Positions 7,237-15,839 of a DNA stretch of 64,000 nucleotides are shown in pieces. Under the pieces are notes generated by a model that saw only the letters and a program-made list of their open reading frames with translations, did no database searches and had not been told where the DNA came from. The stretch lies in NCBI GenBank assembly GCA_965279165.1, contig OZ257140.1, positions 124,001 through 188,000 of the forward strand, in the 5' to 3' direction. The translations under genes and the position numbers were made by a program. This DNA is from JBAYIE01 sp965279165 (GTDB taxonomy: Bacteria; Bacteroidota; Bacteroidia; UKL13-3). Position 1 is the stretch's first letter; each line of letters begins with the position of its first letter.

Positions 7237-8136
7237 TCAACCCTTTATTTTCTCGTATTTATTGGCATTGGCAATGTTAATTTCATTTAACAAAGCAATA
7301 ACCTTGGGTTTTTCGTTGGCGGGGGCTCCCTTAAATATATTAACCAGTTCATCTGATTTCGATTCAAAGAATACCAAAAGCATCACGGTATTGGGAGCCA
7401 CTTTAAATACTTTTTGTACCAATTCGAGTGATGCAAAAATTTGTTTTCTTGCGTTTTCAGGTTCTTTACCCATGCGGTCCAAACCTTGTCGGTGGTATTT
7501 ATAATTTGCTTCTCGTAAAGGTTTAAACCTATCATTCATCACATTGTCGATAAGGTTATACCTCGACCTGATATTTCTTTCAAAGGGTTGCCATCCTGCC
7601 AATCCTGTTGGTTGGGCATTGTTGGCAATATTAAATGCTTTGTTTAGATATGGATTTCCGGCGTACAAACCAAACGAATCGAAGTCCATTGCAATAACAT
7701 AATATACATAAAACGACAACAGCGAAATCAAGTTGGTTGAATAAGCATTGTCGTTATACACCATCGGGTCAAATTCATTGAAAATGAATTCCCAATTCTC
7801 GTCGTTGATATTAAATAAAATGGTGTTATAGGAGGTTCCAAAAACCGGTCTACGACTTTGAATTTGGCAACTTCCCTTATAACTGCTGTTATTTACATCA
7901 AATTGCGTCAGAATAATCTGAAAATTGATTTCGATACGCTCGTTTGGTTCCACTTTTTCGGTGGTCCAACGGGTATTGTTTACAAAATTGGTGATGGCTT
8001 GCTCTAACTTCCTGAAAATTCTTTTGTCGGAAAGCTGAATCTGGTTATCGAGGATGGTAGCGGTACAAATAAGCTCATCTCCTTTTACCTGTATGGCGAA
8101 AATAAATAAGAAAGAGATTAACCACCATTTACGCAT
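7237..8136 (-). CDS. porD: PorD-like T9SS protein (DUF4835)
   Basis: This protein of about 299 residues has an N-terminal signal peptide (MRKWWLISFLFIFAIQVKG) followed by a DUF4835 domain over the rest of its length. DUF4835 proteins are annotated as PorD, linked to the type IX secretion system; their exact role in the machine is unclear. The ATG at 8136 is preferred over an upstream ATG at 8181 because it gives a clean signal peptide and only an 8-bp overlap with the end of coaBC (shared ATGCGTAA). The position after coaBC and before recN is the usual one in this phylum. Confidence 0.85.
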   Translation of the reverse strand: MRKWWLISFLFIFAIQVKGDELICTATILDNQIQLSDKRIFRKLEQAITNFVNNTRWTTEKVEPNERIEINFQIILTQFDVNNSSYKGSCQIQSRRPVFGTSYNTILFNINDENWEFIFNEFDPMVYNDNAYSTNLISLLSFYVYYVIAMDFDSFGLYAGNPYLNKAFNIANNAQPTGLAGWQPFERNIRSRYNLIDNVMNDRFKPLREANYKYHRQGLDRMGKEPENARKQIFASLELVQKVFKVAPNTVMLLVFFESKSDELVNIFKGAPANEKPKVIALLNEINIANANKYEKIKG

Positions 8137-9331
8137 GTTGAATGGAAATAATTTTTTTAACGATATCCTGGGCAACTTCATTTTTCGATTTTAATTTAAA
8201 ATCTATAACGCTTTCGTCCTTACTTATGATACTTATTTTGTTGGTGGCAAAGCCAAAACCTGCACCTTTTGATTTTAATGAATTGAGTACGATAAAGTCA
8301 AGGTTCTTGCTTTTAAGTTTCTTTTTGGCATTTTCGATTTCATTATCGGTTTCCAGAGCAAAGCCAACAAGCAATTGCTTTTTGGTTTTTTTTCTACCCA
8401 ATTCTGCCAGTATATCTTTGGTCTTTTTTAATTTAAGATGCAACTCATCTCCGTTCTTTTTGATTTTAGATATGGCAACTTTTTCGGGCGTATAATCGGC
8501 AACTGCAGCGCTCATTACAGCAATATCTGCTTTTGCAAATTGCTTAACCGTTTTTTCAAACATTTCTTCTGCCGACGTAACATTTAATCTAAAAATATTT
8601 GCATGTGCTTCGTGCAGCTCGGTTGGTCCTGCAATGAGGGTAACCTTGGCACCATGCCTTGCAAACTCTTCGGCAAGCGCAAAACCCATTCGTCCGCTGC
8701 TATGGTTTCCGATAAACCGAACAGGATCGATACTTTCGTAAGTTGGTCCTGCTGTGATTAAAACCTTTTTATTGTTCAAGAGGCGGGTTGTGGAAAGCGA
8801 ATCCTTTAACCTTTGGATAATATCTTCGGGTTCCATCATGCGACCGGTACCATGTAAACCACTTGCCAATTCGCCGTCGGCAGGAGGCAACAAAATATTG
8901 CCATAACCTCTCAGTATTTCCAGGTTATTTTTGGTTGCAGGATGCTGAAACATATCCAAATCCATGGCCGGGGCAAAAAAAGTTTTGCATCTGGCCGACA
9001 GATAGGTTGCAAGTAATAAATTATTGCATAAGCCATGGGCCATAGCAGCTAGTGTATTGGCTGTTGCAGGGGCAATTAAAAGAACATCGGCCCAAACACC
9101 CAAATCTACGTGGTTGTTCCATTCACCGGTTTCGTCTTTCACAAACTCCGTACAAACAGGATTTTTGCTGAGGGTAGATAAGGTAAGAGGAGTGATAAAT
9201 TCGTGTGCATCCCGGGTCATAACTACCTTTACTTCGGCACCTTCCTTTACCAACAAACGAACCAGCACAGCAGACTTATAAGCTGCAATGCTACCTGTTA
9301 CTCCCAATACTATTTTCCGGCCGTTAAGCAT
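8129..9331 (-). CDS. coaBC: Bifunctional phosphopantothenoylcysteine decarboxylase / phosphopantothenate-cysteine ligase
   Basis: This 400-residue enzyme carries out two consecutive steps of coenzyme A synthesis. The N-terminal CoaC half is a flavoprotein decarboxylase with GVTGSIAAYKS near residue 12 and a PAMDLDM segment. The C-terminal CoaB half (from about 183) is the ligase, with ITAGPTYESIDPVR followed by NHSSGRMG for nucleotide binding. Length is normal. The start overlaps the rpoZ stop by one base and the end overlaps porD by 8 bp, so translation across the operon is probably coupled. Confidence 0.96.
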   Translation of the reverse strand: MLNGRKIVLGVTGSIAAYKSAVLVRLLVKEGAEVKVVMTRDAHEFITPLTLSTLSKNPVCTEFVKDETGEWNNHVDLGVWADVLLIAPATANTLAAMAHGLCNNLLLATYLSARCKTFFAPAMDLDMFQHPATKNNLEILRGYGNILLPPADGELASGLHGTGRMMEPEDIIQRLKDSLSTTRLLNNKKVLITAGPTYESIDPVRFIGNHSSGRMGFALAEEFARHGAKVTLIAGPTELHEAHANIFRLNVTSAEEMFEKTVKQFAKADIAVMSAAVADYTPEKVAISKIKKNGDELHLKLKKTKDILAELGRKKTKKQLLVGFALETDNEIENAKKKLKSKNLDFIVLNSLKSKGAGFGFATNKISIISKDESVIDFKLKSKNEVAQDIVKKIISIQHA

Positions 9332-9690
9332 TATGCTTTAGCGTCGATATCTTGTTGTTCTTTGATGCGTCTTTCTTTTTCCGGATTGCGAAAATGCAAT
9401 TTGTCGGTAATAAACTCATCGGCTGCGATAAGGGTTGGTTTTGGTAAACGCTCGTAATAGCTTGATATTTCTATCTGTTCGCGATTTTCAAATACTTCTT
9501 CCAAAGTATCGCTGTCGTTAGAGAATTCTTCTAATTTGGCATGTAATTCTTCCTTAATCTGTGCCGAAATCTGGTTGGCACGTTTAGAAATAATAGCAAT
9601 GGATTCGTACACATTACCTGTTTTGTCTTCTAGTTTACGCATGTCTCTCACTATCGTAGTGGTTGGTGCATTTTGAAAATTGATTCCCAT
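9331..9690 (-). CDS. rpoZ: RNA polymerase omega subunit, Bacteroidota type
   Basis: This 119-residue protein has the Rpb6/omega core motif NVYESIAIISKRANQI (about 27-42), which in other omegas contacts the beta-prime subunit and helps RNA polymerase assembly. An acidic middle and a charged C-terminus follow. It lies between bamD (2-bp gap) and coaBC (1-bp overlap). An omega gene next to coaBC is the normal order in Bacteroidota and supports the call. Confidence 0.88.
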   Translation of the reverse strand: MGINFQNAPTTTIVRDMRKLEDKTGNVYESIAIISKRANQISAQIKEELHAKLEEFSNDSDTLEEVFENREQIEISSYYERLPKPTLIAADEFITDKLHFRNPEKERRIKEQQDIDAKA

Positions 9691-9692
9691 AA

Positions 9693-10526
9693 TTATTCGT
9701 TTTTATATGTTGTTTCTGTTACTTTTCTTTCGCTCAATCGTTTGATGTTTTCTTCCGATTTCTCAACAAATCCGTTGATCTCATTTTTATATTTGCTATC
9801 GGCATATTCCTCAAAAAAGCGTTGGCAATATTCAAGGGTAAGCTTATAGCGTTCAATCTTCTTTAGCTCAATGCTGTTATAGGCAAGCAGGTATTGCGAC
9901 TTTACGGTTAAATAGTCTAACTCTTCCTTTTGTGCTATCTCCGGATACTCTCTAACTACATTTTGTAAGGCAACAATTGCACTTTTATATTCTTCGATAT
10001 TATAATATAAGACAGCTTCTTTATATGCCTTTTGAGAAAGTTTATTTCTTAATTTATCCAATAAAGTATTGCATTCGGCAACATATTTACTTTCCGGAAA
10101 AACAGTTACAAATAAATTAATCGATTCGATTGCTTTATACGTATCGGTTTGGTCGAGGTACGCCGGTTGCGATTCAAGGTACATGCAATAACTGGTCATG
10201 TATAAACTTTCTTCGGACCACTGCCCGGTAGGAAAATTTTCGAAATACGCTTTAAACTGAAATCCTGCCAATGGGTAGTTTTTCAAGGCATAATTGCAAT
10301 AAGCGCTATAGTACAAAACTTTCTCGGCCATTGCTGTTCCGTTAAAGTTGTCTTGCAATTGTTCAAATAAAGAAACAGCACGGAAATAGTCTTTCTTGTT
10401 ATAATAGTGTAATGCCAGTTCGTATTTCTTGTTCAAATCCGGGTTTTTCAGCGTTTTTTGGTACTTGCTGCAGGATCCTAGAAACATGAAAATGAGTAAA
10501 TAAAGAATGAGTTTGGTTGGCTTCAT
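9693..10526 (-). CDS. bamD: Outer membrane assembly lipoprotein BamD
   Basis: This protein of about 277 residues starts with a lipoprotein signal (MKPTKLILYLLIFMFLGSC); the Cys would be lipidated and anchor it to the inner face of the outer membrane. Tetratricopeptide-like helices follow, with phrases such as LHYYNKKDYFRAVSLFEQL and AYCNYALKNYPLAGFQFKAY, as expected for BamD, which works with BamA to insert beta-barrels. The ATG at 10526 is preferred over one 21 bp upstream because it gives the better signal. It is the first gene of the bamD-rpoZ-coaBC-porD string. Confidence 0.9.
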   Translation of the reverse strand: MKPTKLILYLLIFMFLGSCSKYQKTLKNPDLNKKYELALHYYNKKDYFRAVSLFEQLQDNFNGTAMAEKVLYYSAYCNYALKNYPLAGFQFKAYFENFPTGQWSEESLYMTSYCMYLESQPAYLDQTDTYKAIESINLFVTVFPESKYVAECNTLLDKLRNKLSQKAYKEAVLYYNIEEYKSAIVALQNVVREYPEIAQKEELDYLTVKSQYLLAYNSIELKKIERYKLTLEYCQRFFEEYADSKYKNEINGFVEKSEENIKRLSERKVTETTYKNE

Positions 10527-10660
10527 TATTAATGGAACGACAAACATACGGCTTTTATTCCTTCTTGTAAATAGGCAATACCACCCTATTTTAATTTTAT
10601 TGAAATGATTATCAGAACATTAATGACTATTTTGGTATATTTTTTTACCCCGATTTTGTT

Positions 10661-11257
10661 ATGCTTTACTTTGCAAAATTACCATTGAAAATAATCTACC
10701 TTATATCTATCGGTTTAATCGTTTTGGCTTGTACACAACCCACTAGAGCCCAAACCATTACTTCAATCCCAAAGGATAGTACCGATGAATTAACCGACAC
10801 CACCCAATCGAAAACCCGACTCGAAATTTCGGACACGATGATGGTTAAGCATCCACAATTAAGGGTAGATAGTTTAATACAATACGCCTATAGTTTCATG
10901 GGTAAACGATACCGAAGAGGCGGAACTACCTCCAAAGGATTTGATTGTTCGGGTTATACGATGACGGTGTACAAAAAATTCAACATAAAATTACCACATA
11001 CCTCTGCCGGACAGGGTTTAATGGGTATTGAAATTAACCGGGCGCAGATTTCCAAAGGCGATTTGATTTTGTTTAGAGGAAGAAGCAGACGGGGAAAAAG
11101 AATAGGACATGTAGGAATTGTTATTTCTGAAAAAGGGCAACCCGTAAGGTTTATTCATTCGAGCACAAGTGAAGGGGTTAGAATTGATCGACTAGAATAT
11201 TTATATTACAAGAAAAGATATATTAAGTCGGTTAGATTACCCGAACTGTCGAAATAA
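10661..11257 (+). CDS. NlpC/P60 (C40) cell-wall peptidase lipoprotein
   Basis: This 198-residue protein has an N-terminal hydrophobic segment ending in the lipobox IVLAC (C24), so it is probably a lipoprotein. The C-terminal NlpC/P60 domain (about 70-195) has the catalytic Cys96 in FDCSGYT, His150 in GHVGIV and a third polar residue at His166. Such enzymes cut peptide bonds in peptidoglycan stems. An alternative TTG start at 10685 would give a compact signal beginning MKIIYLISI. In that case the TTACTTTG before it (10666-10673) could be the -7 promoter element. It is transcribed divergently from bamD. Confidence 0.88.
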   Translation: MLYFAKLPLKIIYLISIGLIVLACTQPTRAQTITSIPKDSTDELTDTTQSKTRLEISDTMMVKHPQLRVDSLIQYAYSFMGKRYRRGGTTSKGFDCSGYTMTVYKKFNIKLPHTSAGQGLMGIEINRAQISKGDLILFRGRSRRGKRIGHVGIVISEKGQPVRFIHSSTSEGVRIDRLEYLYYKKRYIKSVRLPELSK

Positions 11258-11332
11258 AAATTTATTTCTTTCTGTGATCATTATTATTTTAAATATATAC
11301 AGGATTAACTATTTTGCGACCTGATACTTTTG

Positions 11333-11340
11333 CGAAGTAT
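11333..11340 (+). promoter_or_regulatory. -7 promoter element for the DUF4136/beta-barrel pair
   Basis: TACTTTTG is an exact match to the Bacteroidota TAnnTTTG -7 consensus, 32 bp before the ATG at 11373. It lies inside a short inverted repeat (ATACTT, 5 bases, AAGTAT at 11332-11348) that could bind a regulator. No good -33 TTTG was found at the usual spacing. Confidence 0.45.
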
Positions 11341-11372
11341 GATTCAATAAATAAAGCAAAAAAAAACTGTTC

Positions 11373-12014
11373 ATGAAAAGAATAAAACCAATCTTATTTC
11401 TTACATCCATTTTCCTGTTTGCAACAGCCTGCCAGAAAAATGCCAACTTTGATGAGTTATCGCTTAATCCTACTTGTATAACATCAAAATCGCCGAATGC
11501 CAATTTTAAAGAGCACAAAACTTTTTATATATCCGATACCATTCACCAGGTAACCAATGATCCTGCGGATACTATTATGTTTGATAACAATGCCAAGAAA
11601 CTGATTGATGCAATTGTTTCGAATATGACCCGCAATGGTTATACAAGAACAACTATAATCGATAGTGCCGATCTTGGAATAAGCACATTATTGATGTCGG
11701 CAGATGTTACTCAAACTGTCTATTATTCGGGCTGGTGGGGTGGATATTACGGAGGTTATTATGGTGGAGGCTACTGGGGATATCCGGGTTATGGATATTA
11801 TTATCCTTATGGAACAACTTATAGCTATTCGATTGGAACCTTTATTTATTCGGCTTTAGATTTAAAAAATGCACCCTCAAAAAATATGTTAGAAGCAATT
11901 TGGACAGGTTATTTGGTTGGTTATTTAGCCGATAATGTAGCAACCAATGTTTCCAGAGGGGTTGACGGTATTAACCAATCATTCAAACAATCTACTTATT
12001 TCACCAACCGCTAA
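11373..12014 (+). CDS. DUF4136 lipoprotein with Gly/Tyr-rich insert
   Basis: This 213-residue protein has a lipoprotein signal ending FLFATAC (C20). The rest matches the DUF4136 pattern: an N-terminal strand with KTFYISDT, a helix containing LIDAIVSNMTRNGYT, and a late DLKNAPSKNMLEAIWTG segment. Between them, about residues 117-150, lies an insert made almost wholly of Gly, Tyr, Trp and Pro (repeats such as GGYYGGYYGGG). DUF4136 has no known biochemical function and is found in envelope lipoproteins. It is followed after 10 bp by a beta-barrel gene, so the two are probably co-expressed. Confidence 0.8.
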   Translation: MKRIKPILFLTSIFLFATACQKNANFDELSLNPTCITSKSPNANFKEHKTFYISDTIHQVTNDPADTIMFDNNAKKLIDAIVSNMTRNGYTRTTIIDSADLGISTLLMSADVTQTVYYSGWWGGYYGGYYGGGYWGYPGYGYYYPYGTTYSYSIGTFIYSALDLKNAPSKNMLEAIWTGYLVGYLADNVATNVSRGVDGINQSFKQSTYFTNR

Positions 12015-12024
12015 GTAAAAAACG

Positions 12025-12633
12025 ATGAAGAAATTATTAATAATATTAGGTGCAATTATCGCTACAACTCCTGTTATTGCGCAAGAAGAAGACGATAATA
12101 TTTTATTTGGAAGCTGGGAAATGGGTTATTCGACTTCCAGTTATTTAAAGGATTATAGTTTTGCCGGAGGTCGGTTTGATTACCGCCATTTTATCAGCGA
12201 CAATATTTCAATAGGCTTAGGCATGAGCTGGAACACCTATGAAGAATACAGGGATGCAGAAACTTACACTTCGAAAGACGGCAATACCGCTATCCATTCG
12301 GATATATTAAAAACGGTTTATCAATTGCCAATTACCGCAAGTGCCCATTATTACTTCACCAAAGAAAACAAACTGATTGTACCTTTTATAGGTATCAATA
12401 TGGGCGCGCAATACAGCGAACAAAATGCATATATCAATATATTTCAGTTCTATGATGAGAATTGGGGATTTGTTGCACGTCCGGAACTAGGATTGTATAT
12501 TGATACGGAAGGTTCTGTATTGCCATATTTCTCTGTTGGGTACAATATGTCGACCAACAAAAACGCCGATTTTAACGTAACCAGCTTTGAGCATTTTACG
12601 TTTAATATTGGTTTGGCAGTTTGTTTGGACTAA
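12025..12633 (+). CDS. Small outer-membrane beta-barrel protein
   Basis: This 202-residue protein has a signal peptide (MKKLLIILGAIIATTPVIAQ) followed by alternating hydrophobic/polar strands with aromatic ends, consistent with an 8- to 10-stranded outer-membrane barrel of the OmpW/OmpA-barrel kind. It lies 10 bp after the DUF4136 lipoprotein gene and shares its promoter. No ligand or enzymatic motif is visible. Confidence 0.7.
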   Translation: MKKLLIILGAIIATTPVIAQEEDDNILFGSWEMGYSTSSYLKDYSFAGGRFDYRHFISDNISIGLGMSWNTYEEYRDAETYTSKDGNTAIHSDILKTVYQLPITASAHYYFTKENKLIVPFIGINMGAQYSEQNAYINIFQFYDENWGFVARPELGLYIDTEGSVLPYFSVGYNMSTNKNADFNVTSFEHFTFNIGLAVCLD

Positions 12634-12660
12634 CCATATAAATCAACATCTAACCTGTTG

Positions 12661-12696
12661 TTTTATATTGATTGTATTGATACATACAATATAAAA
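12661..12696 (+). terminator. AT-rich hairpin after the beta-barrel gene
   Basis: A perfect 10-bp stem, TTTTATATTG (12661-12670) with CAATATAAAA (12687-12696), has a partly pairing interior. It lies 28 bp past the stop of the beta-barrel gene and is the likely end of the DUF4136/barrel transcript. Confidence 0.45.
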
Positions 12697-12809
12697 ATAT
12701 TTCCTACTACTTCTTATAATCTACCTGAGTGATTTAACCCATTCACTTTATCGCTTAATCCGAAAAGAAGAGTACATGCTTGAATTCAGGTAAAGAGATC
12801 TTAATTACA

Positions 12810-13287
12810 TAATTAGTCGACCCTCAAAAAGTCCTTTTAAAAGAAATGTGTAATTTCAATATCAGATCAATTATTTTATTGAGATTTTGGAGCTTTGCGC
12901 TCCAAGCCAGCATCCCGTATAAAAACGGGACAAAAAAATCAAGGCTTCCTATTTTTATGCTGCATTTTACGAATCGCACATCCCACGCAACCCAAGCCGC
13001 CCTTGGCACCTAGCCATCGCAAGCTCGTGGGTCGCTTGCTTATCCCGGCGCATATGTACTCTTCATAAATGCTACGCATAAAAATAGAAGGCCACCAGCT
13101 CCGAAAAACTTTTTAGATAAAATGAAGATTCAACCTTAGTCGCTGATAATAGATAGAATAAATTGATCAACTGAATTTGCAAGCTTTTTAAATTTTGAAC
13201 TGAAACCTTGCAAATAATTTGATGCAAATTTGTAACGAAAGTATTGCTAAATCTAACTTTCATCACATTTTGAGGGTCGACTAATTA
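12810..13287. mobile_element. 478-bp MITE-like element with perfect 20-bp terminal inverted repeats
   Basis: The ends 12810-12829 and 13268-13287 are exact 20-bp reverse complements (TAATTAGTCGACCCTCAAAA). If TAATTA is the duplicated target, the element proper starts at GTCGACCC; because TAATTA is itself palindromic, this cannot be decided. No transposase is encoded, and short open frames inside carry no recognisable domain. The interior has an AT-rich right part with an 8-bp hairpin (13176-13183 with 13207-13214) and a much more GC-rich, strongly foldable core (12887-13093). This element and the hairpin before it are all I see in the 774-bp gene-free stretch 12634-13407, apart from small stems near 13290-13350. 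Confidence 0.65.
12887..13093 (-). ncRNA. Candidate structured RNA in the inverted-repeat element
   Basis: Read on the minus strand, an outer stem pairs 13093-13076 with 12960-12943 (16 Watson-Crick pairs, one G-U, one mismatch). It continues inward through GCATTT/AAATGC, ATGAA/TTCGT, a tandem GA/GA step, and GTACAT/ATGTGC. An apical stem CCCACG/CGTGGG (13031-13026 with 12987-12982) encloses CCAAG/CTTGG. Downstream come two hairpins: TCCCGT/ACGGGA (12930-12913) and a 7-bp TTGGAGC stem (12905-12887). Three non-canonical pairs in the long stem are G-U on this strand but A-C on the other, which favours a minus-strand RNA. Transcription is not shown. Confidence 0.35.
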
Positions 13288-13407
13288 CTTTATAAAAGTA
13301 TTAGATAAAACACTCTTAAAACTAACAAGGAAAGTGTCCTTTTATTCCACAATAAGCAAATCGTTGAAGTTAAGAAAACCATTAATCTTTATTCCATGGA
13401 AGTTCCG

Positions 13408-14520
13408 TTATGGACGATACTTATTATGATCCTTAAAGATGTCGTAACCTACTGTAAACTCAAGGAAGTCGGCGGATGCTTTATGGGCTTTAATTCCAAG
13501 TCCTACAAAGAAATGATCGCTGATTCGGTATCGAGGGCAAACCCGTTCGTAGTATGGTTTAAATTCTTCGTTATCATAATGGCGCTTCAAGTAAAATCCG
13601 ATGGCAATATTCAACCATAATCTTTCGGTAAGCACCCAATCATAAGTTGTAAATACCGCATAACTCATACTTTTCTGCAAATCAGTTTCGTCGCTCACTA
13701 CCCTATCCGGTCCGCTTCCATTATAAAAAATATCCAAACCACCACCCCATCTTGCCTTGTATCCTACTTGGCGCAGGTATTGTAAACTCAGCACGCCAAT
13801 CGGATAATTTTCATCATTCGCTTCAAAGCTTTTTGAACCAATGGCTCCTACAATTTGAAAATGGTTATTTTGAATAAAATCAGAAATGGCTGTTTTTTGG
13901 TAGTCGGGTTTACGTTTGTCGAATGTATACACCGCATATAGCTGAAGAGGTATCAGATTAATACCTGAATTTGGTTGTTGCATTGAACCATTTGAAAAAT
14001 GTTTGAAACCCAATCCTGCACCTGCACTGAAACGATCTGTAAAATTATATTCAGCATTAGCGCTTAAATGAATAAATGCATTTCGATACGAACCAATCAT
14101 AAGGTTCTCATAATTCACACTATCATTATAAGGATTGAAATTATAGGAAATACCAAAGCCAAGTTCGTATGAGAAATTCCATTTCTTACCACGATACCAA
14201 GGGATGCGGGCAAATCCATAAAGCGCATTTGGATTACCTATCTTTTCGTTATGAAAGGTGGAGGAATAAAAACCAATACCATAAATAGGTGCATTATAAA
14301 TCATGGAATATACATAGGGACTTTCGGTTTGCCAGTTTAAACGAAGGGTTACACCATTATAATATGAAGCTTGTATAATCGCATTTGAGAAATCGGAAAC
14401 AGAAGGTAGCATAGCTCCATTTTCGAATACCAAATCAAAACGTTTAATTGTTTTGTTAGTTGTTTGGGCAAAGCTTTGCAAAGCCGCAGCGAATAAAATC
14501 AGCGTAAAAATTCTTTTCAT
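13408..14520 (-). CDS. PagL-like lipid A deacylase (acyloxyacyl hydrolase family)
   Basis: This 370-residue protein has a signal peptide (MKRIFTLILFAAALQSFAQ) and a beta-barrel-like body. The segment FKHFSNGS (H174, S176) matches the catalytic His-x-Ser motif of PagL-type lipid A 3-O-deacylases, with the usual GAGLGF strand before it. Such enzymes remove an acyl chain from lipid A in the outer membrane and change surface immunoreactivity and permeability. The protein is about twice the length of proteobacterial PagL, as is common for Bacteroidota members with an extra barrel-like half. It follows a BamA/TamA-like barrel gene by 9 bp and is probably co-transcribed with it. Confidence 0.7.
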   Translation of the reverse strand: MKRIFTLILFAAALQSFAQTTNKTIKRFDLVFENGAMLPSVSDFSNAIIQASYYNGVTLRLNWQTESPYVYSMIYNAPIYGIGFYSSTFHNEKIGNPNALYGFARIPWYRGKKWNFSYELGFGISYNFNPYNDSVNYENLMIGSYRNAFIHLSANAEYNFTDRFSAGAGLGFKHFSNGSMQQPNSGINLIPLQLYAVYTFDKRKPDYQKTAISDFIQNNHFQIVGAIGSKSFEANDENYPIGVLSLQYLRQVGYKARWGGGLDIFYNGSGPDRVVSDETDLQKSMSYAVFTTYDWVLTERLWLNIAIGFYLKRHYDNEEFKPYYERVCPRYRISDHFFVGLGIKAHKASADFLEFTVGYDIFKDHNKYRP

Positions 14521-14529
14521 AATTTTGGT

Positions 14530-15720
14530 TTAAAAACATTCAAATAATAAGATATACCAGGTCCAGTAATTTCTGCTAACGGCAGCATCCAATCCAATAT
14601 TTCCATTGGTACGTTTATCAAACTTCAAACGCAAACCGGCACCGGAAGCAAGATTTATATCTGGATATCTTTGTGTATACATAGTTGCTGGAGAAGCAAA
14701 ATTAATAAAAAATACCGCTCCCCACAATCCATTATGAGTAATATCAGTTCTATATTCTGCTTCCCCGGAAATTAAACCGGTGCTTCTGTATCTGTTTCTA
14801 TAGATACCTCTGTTCATTCTTCCATAATTATCCCAACCATTACTGGGTAAATCCAAGAAATAAGGTTTTGCGTTAAATACCGACCAGTAAAATATGTTTA
14901 AAGCCAAAACTTTATGACGCCATTTACTTAATTTAAAATATTTCCTACCATCAACATAAAGGGAATTCCATGTTTTTGCAGATCCAGTCCAAGGTGCATT
15001 GCGCCTGAAAGTTATCCGAAGAAACTGACCTGTTTCTGCATTTAACGTATTACCTCTCGAATCAAACACCCCTTCCAAGGTTAAACCGGAGGAGAAATAA
15101 CTTGTTAAACCGGTGTCGCCATATTGTTGAAAATCAGATGGCCCTTCTATAAATTTCTTGTCTTCTTTGATATTATAGTAATTGTCGATTTGAAATCCCA
15201 AGCCAAAAGCCATGTCTCTTCTAAATTTATGGGTTATATTCTGGTAGAATCGAAATTGATAATAGTCTATTCTGGACTGCACTATATCAGGTGAACCAGC
15301 GCCAATAGCATACGATTCCTGGGGGTAATTCATGTACCGATAATCTCCGGTTAGATTGTATTGGTTATTGTTGGTCCAGATATACGTTCGCATTGGAATT
15401 ACCCATTGGTCGGAGAAGGTAAAATAAGGGGTAAAATAAACATTCGACATATTGGTTGTTTTTTTATCACCAAGGTAAAATGCTGCTACAAATGCCGTAA
15501 CAAAGCCATTTCCTGAACTTGAAGGACCCGGAATAATTGAAAAATAAACTTTGTTGCTGTCTCTTTTGGATTGTTCTTCATCTGTAAAAGGTAATTTTCC
15601 AAATACCTCTCTGGTAACGTCAATCAAATCTTTTTGTTTAACTAACGTATCCGGATTCTGGGCTAAAACCGAATCTAAAATAATAATACCAAAACAGTAC
15701 AGAAAAACTAGCTTTCGCAT
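14530..15720 (-). CDS. BamA/TamA-like surface-antigen beta-barrel protein
   Basis: This 396-residue protein has a signal peptide (ending about residue 20 at VLAQ) and a C-terminal barrel of the bacterial surface antigen (D15) type. Characteristic phrases are FDSRGNTLNAETGQFLRI and a late GAGLRLKFDKRTNGNIGLDAA strand. No POTRA domains are visible, so it is not BamA itself. It resembles the barrel at 39682-40776 in layout: a PGPSSSGNGF-like start, a YxGD-like strand and a GRY/RNRY turn. It may import or assemble surface molecules, but this is not known. It precedes the PagL-like gene by 9 bp. Confidence 0.72.
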   Translation of the reverse strand: MRKLVFLYCFGIIILDSVLAQNPDTLVKQKDLIDVTREVFGKLPFTDEEQSKRDSNKVYFSIIPGPSSSGNGFVTAFVAAFYLGDKKTTNMSNVYFTPYFTFSDQWVIPMRTYIWTNNNQYNLTGDYRYMNYPQESYAIGAGSPDIVQSRIDYYQFRFYQNITHKFRRDMAFGLGFQIDNYYNIKEDKKFIEGPSDFQQYGDTGLTSYFSSGLTLEGVFDSRGNTLNAETGQFLRITFRRNAPWTGSAKTWNSLYVDGRKYFKLSKWRHKVLALNIFYWSVFNAKPYFLDLPSNGWDNYGRMNRGIYRNRYRSTGLISGEAEYRTDITHNGLWGAVFFINFASPATMYTQRYPDINLASGAGLRLKFDKRTNGNIGLDAAVSRNYWTWYILLFECF

Positions 15721-15839
15721 GAATGACGTAAATCACAATTATAGGTTAAAAAAACTGCAAGTATTAGTGATGACTATCATAAAAAACACATACAAATTAA
15801 TATAAACAATTTCTTCTCTTTGCTGTTGTTAAATCAGTG

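Noticed and set aside
12824..13266. Two open frames on the minus strand inside the inverted-repeat element (12824-13009 and 13072-13266).
   Set aside because: They have no recognisable domain, and the first runs straight through the nested stems of the candidate RNA. They are best seen as chance frames.
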